Shown one piece after another: positions 8,566-18,869 of a stretch of DNA of 21,861 nucleotides. The number at the start of each line of letters is the position of its first letter. The first letter of the stretch is position 1. Origin of the DNA: Botryllus schlosseri (taxonomy: Eukaryota > Chordata > Ascidiacea > Stolidobranchia > Styelidae); NCBI GenBank assembly GCA_000444245.1, contig ATSW01009492.1, forward strand, positions 1 to 21,861. Reading direction: 5' to 3'. A program made the position numbers and the translations under genes. The notes below the pieces were generated by a model. That model saw only the letters and a program-made list of their open reading frames with translations, was not told the DNA's origin and made no database searches.

Positions 8566-9298
8566 AAAATATTCTAGTAGTCCAAGTCTGTTATACATAC
8601 ACCTACTTCTGAAGTCGAACGCTGGCGTCTTGAAATAAAGCTACTGCTACATTATCGCATAACGTATAGGAGGCGAACACGGAGGTTAGTAATCTGTAGT
8701 TTGGCGAGCTATAGTTGGTTGGGAAAGAACCGATAGGGAGAGAAATTTGATCCGGTAGAATTATGGTCGATCTCACGCAACATCCATTATAGGCCGTTGT
8801 ATATTGCAGTATAAAATCGAGAAATTGTGTATTATCTACTACTGACTACTCATTCTTGCAGCCTAACCTACGGTCTTGCACGTTGCACCCGAATCCCCTA
8901 ATTACTCTTACTCGCCCTTGATGTGATAGGGCCTACTGTTCGCCACCGCACCGGTGTGGCTTGGATACGCAATACTTTGTTGAGAACTCCTTAGGTCATT
9001 TGACTTGAGGGTTGAAAATTTAGCATCTTGATAAAGTATGTATATCGATAGACATGTAATGATATGAAAGTATTTGACAATCGATCAGGTTTCTGGAACG
9101 GTTTGTGAGGAAAGCAGCCAGATTTCGTATATAACCATGCATCGATAGTGTGGTAGTTACCCTACTACTCAGTACTCATACTTTCGTAATTCAACTACGC
9201 TGGAAGAAGCACCCGTTACTGTGTTCGGATGTTTCATGCATTGGAAAGGAAAACGTATAGCCCCTACCGTCAGTCTCACGATATTAGGGACGCTAAGG
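8566..9298. other. Non-coding stretch, no feature recognised
   Basis: No open frame of note, no RNA gene and no terminal repeats found. It ends at the left terminus of the next hAT element. Confidence 0.45.
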
Positions 9299-10155
9299 CA
9301 GGGACGGCCAACCTTTTCGGCACAAGGGCCAAATGAGATTTACTAACCATTGCGCGGGCCATTGGAATGTTGATGACCTTTTTTAATCCGACAGGACTGA
9401 ACCGGATTAGGTAACGGTGAAAACAAGACATATATTAAGTAGGCTCTACGCATCTAAATCGATAGCAATTATGTCATGAAAAGTCAGTGTGCTAACCCCG
9501 CGAAGCACGAAAAATTTTCAAAGTTAATAAATGAATTCCGTCAATAATAATGTCACTTGCATATATTGCGGGTCGCTTCTGTATACCGCTGGGATCATTT
9601 GGCAAGGACAGGAATATTCGACGCTTGGGCATAATCGAAGATTTCACCGTAGATGCGTCTATCATTTCGTGCAAAGGTTTCATCGCCGACGATCTTTCTG
9701 CGAGTACAGACGCGAAGTAAACATGCGTAGGACGACACGTTCTCTCGCAATTGCGAATATAGTAGACTCAATTCTGTAAATCGGGCGTAGTTTCAATTTT
9801 CAGGCGGGGACCGATACTAAAAGCAAGAAATCGAGTGACAATAAATCGCGCGAAGTGTCAAAAAAGATCAAGTCAAACAGATCTTTCACGAAATATTCTA
9901 CTTTATGTTCATTTACGAAGAGTCGAAGATCTACGAAAAANGTGGTTGGCCGCTGGCTACGCCAATGCGTCGGAACTGATATTTTAGTCATCATCACCCC
10001 AAATTTCGCGGTCAGGTTAATCAAATATTTGGTTGGCCTGGCAAGTTCACAATAAAGTACCTGGGTAATTCAATTATTGATATTATAACTAATTTCGGGA
10101 ATTATCTTGCGGGCCACTCTAAACCTTCTCGCGGGCCACAGGTTGGCCGCCCCTA
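9299..10155 (+). mobile_element. Non-autonomous hAT with 'ggccaacc' ends (857 bp)
   Basis: The left end 'cagggacggccaacc' faces an inverted right end 'ggttggccgcccct'. Each is followed inward by 'gggcca' blocks (9337, 9356, 10110, 10133), typical of hAT/Charlie families with CAGGGGCGGCCAACC-type termini. I see no clear 8-bp target duplication (cgctaagg versus agacgatg), so it is probably old. The interior includes 'cgcgaagcacgaaaaattt' at 9499-9517 and an unresolved base at 9941. A frame at 9531-9779 (82 codons, with CIYCG and RRCVYH) has no recognised transposase motif. Confidence 0.8.
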
Positions 10156-10294
10156 AGACGATGAGAATGAGTCACACTAGTCTGCGTTTTGAGATTATCA
10201 GATCGAGTTTTTGACACGTATTCGCATGTACACCAAGCTGGAACATGCCTCTTCACTCTCGGTCTTCACCACTGGCCCATTTCGATATTTCTGT

Positions 10295-10405
10295 AGCCTA
10301 TTACACATTCTGTTTGCAATTCGTCTTTTGAACGTGTCAAGGTCGAGGTTCGATTCAACTCCCGCCTTTCGTTTCATTGTATCGCATTCTCTCAATGAAA
10401 TTTAG
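10295..10405 (+). repeat. Possible SINE or LINE 3'-tail fragment
   Basis: A sequence resembling an RNA polymerase III B box, 'ggttcgattc' (10347-10356), lies about 50 bases after an A-box-like 'tagcctattac'. It is followed by 'tttcattgtatcgca' (10372-10386), which is identical to the 3' tail of the LINE here (20222-20236). The tail can fold: tttcattg at 10372-10379 pairs with caatgaaa at 10393-10400. A tRNA-like head plus a LINE tail is the layout of a SINE mobilised by that LINE. The tRNA fold itself is poor, so a short 5'-truncated LINE copy is the alternative. Confidence 0.35.
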
Positions 10406-10753
10406 AGTAAAGATGATTCTAATTCTGAACGTGACAGTTCCATTACATCTACATGCAGTGCAATCTCCAAATGTAGGCTTTATTTAGTTATCGTGACATA
10501 GGGGCTGTTTCGCGCTGATTGTATGACCACATCACTCATAAAAAAGATGTAAGCTTATGCTAAAACTACTTGTGATACGTTGCAAATTTCAAATTGTAAA
10601 AAGCAAGTAGAGCCTAGTTGTGCTCAAAGAAGACTGTTCTAGTAGAAATGGAGGTAGTAGAACAACAACCTCTTGAGTGACCATGAGCAGGCTACTTCGA
10701 AAAAGTAGAAGTAGCCTACTTTCTATTTCTCTCACTCTCTCTTCGCTACTTAC
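10406..10753. other. Non-coding stretch with one small hairpin
   Basis: The only structure noted is an inverted repeat, aggctacttc at 10689-10698 against gaagtagcct at 10707-10716, with a spacer of about 8 nt. No gene seen. Confidence 0.45.
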
Positions 10754-12662
10754 CAGAGATGAGCATTGGATTGGACTTGGATTGGACAGGATCAGGATTA
10801 TGGGTTATTTTCGTCGGTACCGGATCGGACCGGATTGTGAATTTGAAAAAAAATGTCGGATCCGGATAGGACCGGATTGTGATTTTTTTAAAAAAGGTTG
10901 GATTTGGATTTTGAGCATTCCAAAATCCGGACTTGGGCACGCTGGTTTCGTAACCAGAAGTGAGGGGCGGCGGGAGGGAAGAATTATTGCCAGTATTGCC
11001 AATTGACGCATTTAGAAGCCAAATTACGGAATTTTGGCACATTTTCATGCTGGTTAGCACCGTTGTTTCCGCTGTTCCGTCTTTTAGGGATGCCCGTATG
11101 GCACATTGGCACTTTCGAATTTTTTCAACCAGACCAATCAATGTAAATTTGTAAACAACACATTACCGTAGATCGTATCAAGTGCTGTTTACACGAGCAC
11201 CTAAGGAATTATTTGATGTTAGAATTGCAGAAATATGGAATTGATGTTCGCATATATAGGTGCATATCGAAATATTAGGTCCAGGTCACTTTATCTGCTG
11301 CCAAGGTGCCAAGTGCAAGTGGCGCAAGTGCAACAGCCTGTTTGTATAATCCATCTGGGCTACTACATATGTTTCTCTTTCTCGGAGACTTGGATTTAGG
11401 TCAAGTCGAGATACTACTAGGTTTGCTGATCCATAGGAAAAGTTTGCCTAGTTCGTATGCTATATTCGTGCCACTTTCGCTGTTGTAGACTTCTTGATTT
11501 AACTTGAGTTGAATTCAACCCTATATTAGTAGAGGAGCACGAATTCTACCAAGTCGTGGTGGTACAATCTTCTCTCTGCAGCCTAAAGGAAGCTTGACTG
11601 TAATGCAATGCTTGATGCCTATTGCAACACATCAGCGTAGGCTACTTGAGATAATTTAACACTATTTCACAAGATATTTGGGCTCCGAGAGCCTCCTCAA
11701 AGTTGGCAACCTATAAATTGTGATTCGGCTGGTTCTTTCGTCTATAATATTTTATGTGCTTATGGAACAAACTACTATGGCAAGTTTGTTGTGTAGTGAC
11801 CCCTGAAAGTGAATATGTTAGTCATTTGTTTTGTATAAGTACATTAGTGTTGGATAGAAATACCTTCTTTTTAAATTTACTAGCTAAAGATGCTACTGTT
11901 TGGATTCCAACCGGTGTAGGTGTAGTGTTGAATAGTATATTCATATTGGAATGAGCCCTGATATGTTCGGATGACATATTTTCGGCTGTCATATTTTGTG
12001 ATACAATTGTTGATATTCAAGGTTCTTTCCAATTCCGTACTAGTTGCTGATGATTATCCCTGATGAGTGTCTGCTGAAAATGTTCGGGTAAATCTCAATA
12101 TGAACATATTGGTCAATTGTATATTCAAGTTATGTACCTCCAAGAAGCTGTTCAAAATAGGGTTGTAGCTCTATAATTATTGATGAAAGAATTTCCCACA
12201 GTAAATACCACGATTTTCACGCTTCCATTGGCTGGAATTGAATCAAATTTGTAATGCACTAATTTCTTACAAAACTTTATAGGGACGGGCAGCCACTATA
12301 AAAAATGTGTATACTTTTTAGTATATTGAAAATTCTTGTGTTGTAATAACTTCGCTTCTACAAGCTGGAATTGAATCGAATTTGATGTGCAGTGTTTATA
12401 ACCGACCTAACATGTCCTTCTGTTTTTTCAGTTGTAGAATTGTACTTTAGATTTTGAAATTTTTTGGATCAGGATGGAGTTGGACTGAAAATCTGGCAAA
12501 TATTTTTGGATCAGGATGGAGTAGGACTGAATTCAAAATTTTCAGGACTGGACTTGGACAGTAAATTTTGAAAATATTTTTGGATCAGGATGGACTAGGA
12601 CTGAATTGAAAATTTTCAGGACTGGACTTGGACCGAAAAATATTACAGTCCACTCATCACTA
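10754..12662 (+). mobile_element. Probable non-autonomous hAT with 'gatgagc' ends (about 1.9 kb)
   Basis: The left end 'cagagatgagcattgga' and the right end (inverted: 'tagtgatgagtggac') form a degenerate inverted pair of the TAGAGATGAGC hAT type. Both subterminal regions are dense in 'ggatcagga', 'ggactgga' and 'cggatcgga' motifs (10766-10930 and 12461-12650), the usual hAT pattern of transposase-binding repeats. The flanks ctacttacc and ctattacc may be a decayed target duplication. The roughly 1.5-kb middle has only short frames (for example 11754-11954) with no transposase motif. Confidence 0.65.
12461..12650 (+). repeat. Subterminal repeats of the gatgagc hAT element
   Basis: 'tttttggatcaggatgga' starts at 12461, 12503 and 12577. 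The second and third units share a longer body, 'aggactgaatt-aaaatttt' then 'caggactggacttgga', giving a 74-bp period. These are probably the internal binding-site repeats of the hAT right end. Confidence 0.8.
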
Positions 12663-13367
12663 TTACCACCTGTCGTGGCGGTGCAGCACACTAACTCAAC
12701 TTCGGCATATCAAATATATCTATTAATCTGGTTTCTACCTCCTGCAGGCCTACACCACATCGAAGTGATTGGCTGATGCAATAACTCACCGCTTGCAAAC
12801 ACAGCAGGTATAAAGTGCAGCACGTAAAAAGTAGTTATAATTCCAGTAACTATATCCCGATTCTCTTTCATGAATTTCATCGTCTTTACAATCCAGGCGT
12901 GCAGAATGATTTGCAAAAGCTCCAATTTGATAAACCATCTATTCTGTGAACATACCACGACGGAGATCTGTGTATACCGTGCTGAATGAATAATCTCCGT
13001 CTAGTTTCCTATATCGATAAGCGACACACAATAAACCCTGGAAACCGCGAACTCGCAAAATCGCTTCCTGCTTCAGGCATTTGTATGAATGCCTAAAATG
13101 AGCCGTAATAACATGTAGGGTAGGCCTATATTCCCTTTACGAAGAGTTTGTGAATATTAATGGCACGGTTACGAATTGTCGATCCCGCAGTTTGTGCGCA
13201 ACAGTCTATTTTCCCGTCGCATTTACCGGATAACATCATTGAATTTTTATATCGTATCTACTGGAAAGTTCAAGTTGCGAATCGTTAGACCGATATCGAC
13301 TACTTGTTACAAATCATTTGCATGACTCTAAACACAATCAATTTGAGTGACACATTGATGCTATAAC
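12663..13367. other. Non-coding stretch, one unassigned minus-strand frame
   Basis: An 82-codon minus-strand frame (12710-12958) includes a hydrophobic run (GIITTFYVLHFIPAVFAS) but has no family signature or clear splice context, so it is not called as a gene. Nothing else was recognised. Confidence 0.35.
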
Positions 13368-13403
13368 TATAGATAACTAACCTACGTAGGTTAGTTATCT
13401 ATA
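13368..13403. repeat. Perfect 36-bp palindrome
   Basis: The left arm 'tatagataactaacctac' is followed with no spacer by its exact reverse complement. One arm, with a few flanking bases, recurs singly at 7302-7324, so this may be two copies of a dispersed repeat joined head to head. It could extrude a cruciform. Confidence 0.9.
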
Positions 13404-13804
13404 CCATAACCATTAGCGTTCTGTTATGTTCTTGATCTTGTTTGAATAATAACTCAATACGACGAGGTTGCAATAAGAAATCAGTATATTATCAGCAGTA
13501 TGCCTTACGACAGGCGACACGATCCAGAGTGCAGTTAAACGAAAGACCACGAGACAACAGAACACAGGGTATCAATACGAAGCACGACACACGAGTAAAT
13601 AATGATTGGCGGTAATTACTAATCCTAGACAAATAAGAGATAAACGATACCAACATAAAATGCACGAACATAACAAGTTCATCAACACCGCAGTGATCGA
13701 GTGACAATACTACAATTTAATTTCGCATGAAAAAAATTGTTCATACCACTACCTATCATAACCTCGAATCTGCTAGCTCCAACCTAAACCATTTTATACC
13801 AGGG
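13404..13804. other. Non-coding stretch, no feature recognised
   Basis: A 71-codon minus-strand frame (13492-13707) has no recognisable motif. It ends at the target duplication of the nested hAT cluster. Confidence 0.4.
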
Positions 13805-14069
13805 CTCGGCAATTGGGCTGGGAAAAAGCAAGTACCTGACTGAGAGTGATTCGATTCTGAATCCCGTATCATGCTGGGAGTCGAGTCGAGTCATCGAGTA
13901 TCACCCATTATGACGTCATAACAGAATGTAATACGTCAAAGTTCAAATATGTACCGTTTTTGTCGCCACAAAGAATATATGCCTGTTATCCATCTCGTAA
14001 ATGATACTTTAGTATTTTTTCGACCATATACCGATTTTATTCCAATTCGTGAAAATGTTGTGGGATTAT

Positions 14070-15364
14070 AAGAGGTGGTCAGTAACGAAGTACTTCTACT
14101 TTTTGGAAGTACTCAAGTAGTTTTCCTCTACTTCTGGTACTTACTCATGTAGATCTGATTTTCTCTACTTCTACTTTTACTTCTTTATATTTTGTGACCT
14201 ACTTACTTACTTTTCGATATTTTCAGTTTGTCAAGTAGAAGTAGTTTTATCCCCAATACGAAAGATAGCCTGAGGAATTTCGTGGCTGTTTTCACGGAGT
14301 ATCAACATTTATTGTTCATAAATGTCAAGTAAAGCCCAGAAATTTTATTCCGCTTCGCGGACAGTAGTTATGGAGTGACAAATATGTTTTCACGAAAGTA
14401 TCAGTGAATATAATTTAGCTACCGGTTTGCTTGGTTCCGCTAACACCGCATTGGCGCCCACATCAAATATTTCATCACAGTAAATATGACCCACCATAAC
14501 GTTTGAAACTACCGTTTCGCAATCTATAGCAATTACCTATCACAGCGTAATCTAGCAACCCATGACGTGTCCTGCTAATCTGCAAAATCCGTCTTTTTCT
14601 AACGTTACACCTGTTTTAGCAGATCACCTTTGAAACTTTGTGGACGAAAGACATGAAATATATTTTCTGCTTTTTTGAAGTGGTATTTGTATTTCACTTT
14701 CATTTCCGAGTGTCATACTTTGAGTTCTAATTACTTACAGTTGTTTTGTCTGCAGAACATACATGTTGAAGCACACAAAATGCCTCTATTTTCCGAAAAT
14801 AAAGCTACACTAATTATAAATTTTAGTATCCACAATATTTGTTATCAACGTATACTGATCGCGCAAAGTGTTGAAACCGTATCCGATACAACGTTTCCGT
14901 AATGCTCTTCGCCTAAACTTGGAGCCTTATAATATGGGTTAGAGCGCCATGCCATGATATTCACTAAAATGAGGTCTTCTAGTAAACAAAAGGTTAGTAT
15001 CGCATTTTCATATCTATACTATAATTTCCATCCCATGATGCGAAAGAATGCTTATTCTGTTTTGATACCCCCTGGTATGCATCGATATGAATCAAGCTCT
15101 CTGCACCTTCCGCATTGCTTAATTTGCAACTTTTGACAGTCCACGCCAGGGATATCTAGAACTTCTAGATATCCCTGGTCCACGCGAACGAATGAAGACT
15201 GATTTCAAAACTACTTACTTACTTGAGTAGATTTAAAGTCAGTCAATTCTACTTCAAGTAGTTTTAGGTGGCTTATGGAAGAAGTACTTCTACTCGTACT
15301 TGAGTAGATTTGTTCGTCACTACTTCTACTTGAGTAGCTTTATTGACCACTTTGACCACCTCTG
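14070..15364 (+). mobile_element. Tol2-like non-autonomous hAT (1295 bp) nested in the outer hAT
   Basis: The ends 'aagaggtggtca' and 'tgaccacctctg' are inverted with one terminal mismatch. They resemble the CAGAGGTG ends of Tol2-type hATs. Both subterminal regions are packed with 'aagtacttctact', 'cttgagtag' and 'acttctact' in both orientations (14087-14250 and 15205-15345). Target copies are gggattat (14062-14069) and gggatgat (15365-15372), 7 of 8 identical. No transposase frame is recognisable. The 75-codon frame at 14675-14902 has no known motif. Confidence 0.9.
15147..15177. mobile_element. 31-bp perfect palindrome with its own 8-bp direct repeats
   Basis: The arms are 'cagggatatctaga' and its exact reverse complement, separated by 'act'. 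The unit is bounded by perfect direct repeats 'gtccacgc' at 15139-15146 and 15178-15185. The CAGGG terminus and 8-bp duplication are what a hAT insertion leaves, but the insert has only 31 bp. It sits inside the Tol2-like element, making a third level of nesting. Confidence 0.75.
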
Positions 15365-15654
15365 GGGATGATCATAACTTCGGAAATGCGCTACGTCCAG
15401 TAGCCTTCGTAGCTTTGTACTATATGTTTTGTATGCTACGATACCGCCAAACAACGTTTCAAGGCTTCAACAGTGAAAATTGGTATCGAAATTGTAATTC
15501 TCGTTGATAAATTTACTTTCAGTGGCGAGAAGCGTATAATTTCAGTACTCGAAAAAAATCGTCTTTTACTACTCGACTCGAATCATTAAAATTAATAGGC
15601 CTACTCGATTCAGGTTAGAGAACTCGAATCATTGTACCCAGCCCTACTCGGCAA

Positions 15655-16874
15655 CCTCCAGCACTACGATCACGTCCACCAGCTGCGTTGATCCAGCCCG
15701 CGAATCTTTGTTCTTGTATGTTCGTTCCGCTGCAGCCGTCCCCGTCCCATTTCATTTCATGGACGGCGCGGATGACTCATCATCGGTACTAACGCAATTG
15801 CCAAATAATGAAATCACAGCCGCCAAGACTACGTGACGATTTACGTATTGGTATGTTCCATTGGCGCGACACCAGTGTTCTTGCTGTTGAACAATATGTT
15901 TTACTGAAATATTCATATATGTTTGTCAAGTTTGTGCATTTCCGAACAAAATATAAGTTGTCACTTATTTCTTGTCTTGACGGGCTGAACGAACGTGCAA
16001 CCCGTTTATCTACTGCCTTGGATGGATGGAGTGAGGTGCGTTTGGTAATCCGCCGCAGATTAGTTATGTTTGCAGTACATATCATGAAATAATATTGTGA
16101 TGGCAGGGACAGGAGGGGAGCTCAGTTCCGTGCTTTTTCGAACTCAGATTCACTCATTTGAATTAAAAGACAATGTGGCGGGTGGTCACGGTTTTGCAGA
16201 CTTGCGGCAAAACATTGTGTTCACTGTTCATATGTGTTTCATACTTGATTGCTACATGGAACATATAAACCTACTCCACCTTTTACCTATAAGCGATCAA
16301 AAGGTTTTAATCAGGCCCGTGACCCAAATTGAGTTGCGTAATGTTGTGTAAAATAAGCGTAAGCTAACTCTGATACCACAGCAATGAAAAAGTAACAGCA
16401 GATAACATAACGTGAGAGGACGGATGATGAAAATCAAGTGGCATGTGACGGTAGGCGAGAATAGTTCGCCAGATTATGGTCCGGTAATCTCCAGCCGAGC
16501 TCCGCCCGATCCTATTTTTTGTGTATTGAAACCAGGATCATTTGCAAATCTCCAGTCGGACAACCAGTTTTAGGTATCAAATCAACGAAGCTGTCAGTTT
16601 ACCAACACCTGTACTAGTTAGTCGTTTCGAATCGCGAACCATATGCATGGCTCACCAATATATTGCATGCTGAAAATTACATAATCACCTTCAGAATTAT
16701 TCACAAATGATTCTAAACGACATGTTGAAAAACGTTCAAGGATCCAATTTCTTTGAATGTTCAAGTGGCGTGAACTATGTGGAAAATGTACCGAACAACT
16801 GTCACTTGGTCTCATGTGTGTCGCATCTGGTCACAGAACACCTTGCGNATATTTAATGTGTCATTGCAGTAATC
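15655..16874. other. Non-coding stretch with unassigned frames
   Basis: Overlapping frames on both strands (15789-16092) and a plus frame (16097-16351) have no recognisable domain. No terminal repeats or RNA genes were seen. An unresolved base lies at 16848. Host exons could be hidden here, but I cannot support one. Confidence 0.35.
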
Positions 16875-17269
16875 TAGGGTTACCATGGCCTACCCCTACG
16901 TCCTCCATTTTCAAGAATTCGAAAATATCCTCCAGGACGTCCAAAAGTTTTGGCAATGCGTCCACCTTCATAGCTTTAACCGTCAGGCGATTGTACAGGC
17001 ACAACTAAATACGCCACAAATGACAAGAAATGGGAATTTCGACGGCAGTGGCGGCAGGAATGACTATAAAAAAGGTCAACCACAGCCTAAATTACGTTAG
17101 TGTGGGTCTACCTGGAGTCGAGTTGGAGAAATTACCTTCTTCTTTTTAGTCAACGCAATATTATTTCACGTGAAAATTTCCAAATCAACCGTTTTCTCGT
17201 TCGTTATTATAAATTTTGTGATTTGTAATAAGTTTCCTCTTTTCCAAATCTCAAAACATGGTAACCCTA
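16875..17269 (+). mobile_element. Short inverted-repeat element, 'tagggttaccatg' ends (about 395 bp)
   Basis: The left end 'tagggttaccatg' (16875-16887) faces the exact inverted copy 'catggtaacccta' (17257-17269). If the outermost TA is the target duplication, the element proper is 16877-17267. It carries no transposase. An interior frame (16885-17100) reads through the left end and is incidental. It belongs with the partial copies at 3429, 17273 and 21748. Confidence 0.7.
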
Positions 17270-17272
17270 AGT

Positions 17273-17330
17273 TAGGGTTACCATATTTGTGTAGGGCAAA
17301 TTACGGACACTCTTTAGCGCCCACTGGCGG
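17273..17330 (+). mobile_element. Adjacent partial 'tagggttaccat' left end
   Basis: A second left end begins only 3 bases after the preceding element ends, so 17258-17284 form a 12-bp perfect inverted repeat around 'agt'. No right end was found, and the right boundary is arbitrary. Confidence 0.5.
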
Positions 17331-17648
17331 ATTTATAAATGAGTTATGACACACATTGTATAGCAATATGACGTCACTCTAGCGAAGCTTTGCCTATTCT
17401 ATCGACCATAGGATAGGTGGTCACGATCCGGATCACAAGCCGCTATAATGATAGATCGGTGCATTTATGTGGGTGTGTGTTGTAACCAGGATCGAAACAC
17501 CATTTTTTCAGCCCTTCCCGTCCAAATAAACATCTGGTTTCTATATGCATCTGGTCGATAAATTCTTAGAAGGAAATCAGTCAATAATATGGATTCTTCC
17601 ATGTATCACTATAAAATTTTGATCATTTCTCCGCCCACGTGATCATAG
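17331..17648. other. Non-coding stretch before the LINE
   Basis: No gene or RNA recognised. The 5' edge of the truncated LINE lies somewhere near 17650 and cannot be fixed without other copies. Confidence 0.4.
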
Positions 17649-18869
17649 TTAGCGGGGAAGCTGGTGAAGGATGATGACCTCGAAAATACAGGGAACGGAA
17701 TTATACAACGTAAAGTCATGTTATCTCTCACGGATAAGACTATTCACGAGCCTAAATGCAGACCCGCACCATCATGTTGTATTGGGATTGTGTTCGAAAA
17801 ATTGCTCCTCTCCCGCCTATCTTCGTTCCGCGCCAAGATGTCTATCATTTCTCCACGACAATTCGGCTTCCGCAAAAAGCATCAAACCTCGCATGCCCTG
17901 CTAACAGTGGCTGAACAGTACTATGACATCTTGGAGAAACGAAGTGTGGGATGTAGCATTTTTCTTGATCTAAAAAAAGGGTTTGACTGCGTCGATCACA
18001 GTATTCTTCTCTCGAAATTGGCGCGCTACGGGTTCCGGGGTCCACAACTAGAGTTCATGAAAAGCCACCTGACTGGGAGATATCAAATGGTTTCGATATC
18101 CAACACTTTGTCCTCCCCCCACCTTGTTGCCTGTGGTGTTCCGCAAGGCTCTGTTCTCGGACCTGTACTTTTTACTTTATATGTCAATGATATCTTTGAA
18201 ACCTCATCATTGAATACCACGCTCTTCGCTGACGATACTCACCTCCCATCTCACGCACCTACTACCGCAAGCTTGAATGCCGTTACCCGTGATCAAATGC
18301 CCAAAGTGCATGAGTGGACGTCCCATAATAGCCTTCGGGTTAACGCTGCGAAATCCCAATTATTGGTCGTGAACTCCTGCGATAACCTAACCGTTGACAT
18401 CGCTGGCCAACCAATTTCCAACACTAAAAATGCCAAATACCTCGGTGTTTTACTGGATTCGGACATGTCCTGGAAGAGTCACATACAATCACTCAAACCA
18501 CAACTATCGAAGGTATGTGGTCTATTTCGCCGCCTTAGCTACACTCTGCCTGTCAGCGTGCTGTTGATACTCTTCAACACTCTATTCCTATCAAACTTAC
18601 AATATGGAATTCTTTGTTGGGGTGCTGCCTGCAAGAATACAATTGACCCACTGCAAAAACTTCAAAATCGAATCATCCGTATCATTGCCAAAGCCCCATG
18701 GGGGCCTGGATGTGCCACTGATAAATCGCTTCTCAAAAGATTTGTTGTTCTAAACTTAGAAGATATGAGAAAGCTAGAAATTGCCAAGTTTATGTATCAG
18801 TTCCATTGCGGTCAACGTCCCTCAAATTTCAACGTCTACTTCACCTCGGAGACAAAAGCGCACAAGTAG
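17649..18869 (+). CDS. LINE reverse transcriptase, 5'-truncated and interrupted
   Basis: The open frame runs from a stop at 17646-17648 to a TAG at 18867-18869 that belongs to the inserted transposon. Counting residues from 17664, fingers motifs are HEPKCRP (28-34) and SPRQFGFRKKHQTSHALL (63-80). Motif A is FLDLKKGFD (100-108), with the expected first catalytic Asp. Motif B is GVPQGSVLGP (158-167), motif C is FADD (188-191) with both Asp present, and then come LRVNAAKS (224-231) and YLGVLLDSDMSW (259-270). The YRPISLL stretch usual before motif 1 is diverged (CRPAPSC). The enzyme copies LINE RNA at a nicked target. No endonuclease is present, and the first in-frame candidate start is a GTG, so this copy cannot be autonomous. 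Clade placement (CR1/L2/Rex) is by motif memory. Confidence 0.92.
   Translation, partial: LAGKLVKDDDLENTGNGIIQRKVMLSLTDKTIHEPKCRPAPSCCIGIVFEKLLLSRLSSFRAKMSIISPRQFGFRKKHQTSHALLTVAEQYYDILEKRSVGCSIFLDLKKGFDCVDHSILLSKLARYGFRGPQLEFMKSHLTGRYQMVSISNTLSSPHLVACGVPQGSVLGPVLFTLYVNDIFETSSLNTTLFADDTHLPSHAPTTASLNAVTRDQMPKVHEWTSHNSLRVNAAKSQLLVVNSCDNLTVDIAGQPISNTKNAKYLGVLLDSDMSWKSHIQSLKPQLSKVCGLFRRLSYTLPVSVLLILFNTLFLSNLQYGILCWGAACKNTIDPLQKLQNRIIRIIAKAPWGPGCATDKSLLKRFVVLNLEDMRKLEIAKFMYQFHCGQRPSNFNVYFTSETKAHK

Larger units (their letters stand above)
13813..15646 (+). mobile_element. Outer non-autonomous hAT, split by a Tol2-like insertion
   Basis: The left end 'ttgggctggga' and the inverted right end 'tagggctgggt' are flanked by perfect 8-bp direct repeats 'ctcggcaa' at 13805-13812 and 15647-15654. 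Without the insertion at 14070-15364 and its extra target copy, the element is about 530 bp. It carries 'gactcga'-type motifs near both ends and no coding frame. A related reverse-oriented copy lies at 7380-7705 and continues uninterrupted across the insertion point. Confidence 0.9.

Noticed and set aside
9531-9779. Cysteine/histidine-containing frame inside the 9299 hAT, tested as a zinc-finger transposase remnant
   Set aside because: The spacing of C and H residues does not fit a BED or C2H2 finger, and both strands are open here, which suggests chance.
10347-10356. Functional tRNA gene
   Set aside because: Only the B-box-like word is good. The T-arm stem does not pair and no cloverleaf could be drawn.
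10746-11141. 131-codon minus-strand frame with a vaguely BED-like segment (KCQCAIRASLKDG)
   Set aside because: The finger residues are incomplete, and the frame runs out through the left terminus of the element, the wrong direction for a transposase start. It also reads through simple subterminal repeats.
12710-12958. Possible membrane-protein exon on the minus strand
   Set aside because: A single hydrophobic run in an 82-codon frame without splice or homology support is not enough.
15789-16092. Overlapping open frames on both strands as a candidate gene
   Set aside because: Neither peptide has a recognisable motif. Both strands being open over 300 bases can occur by chance, and no exon boundary could be argued.
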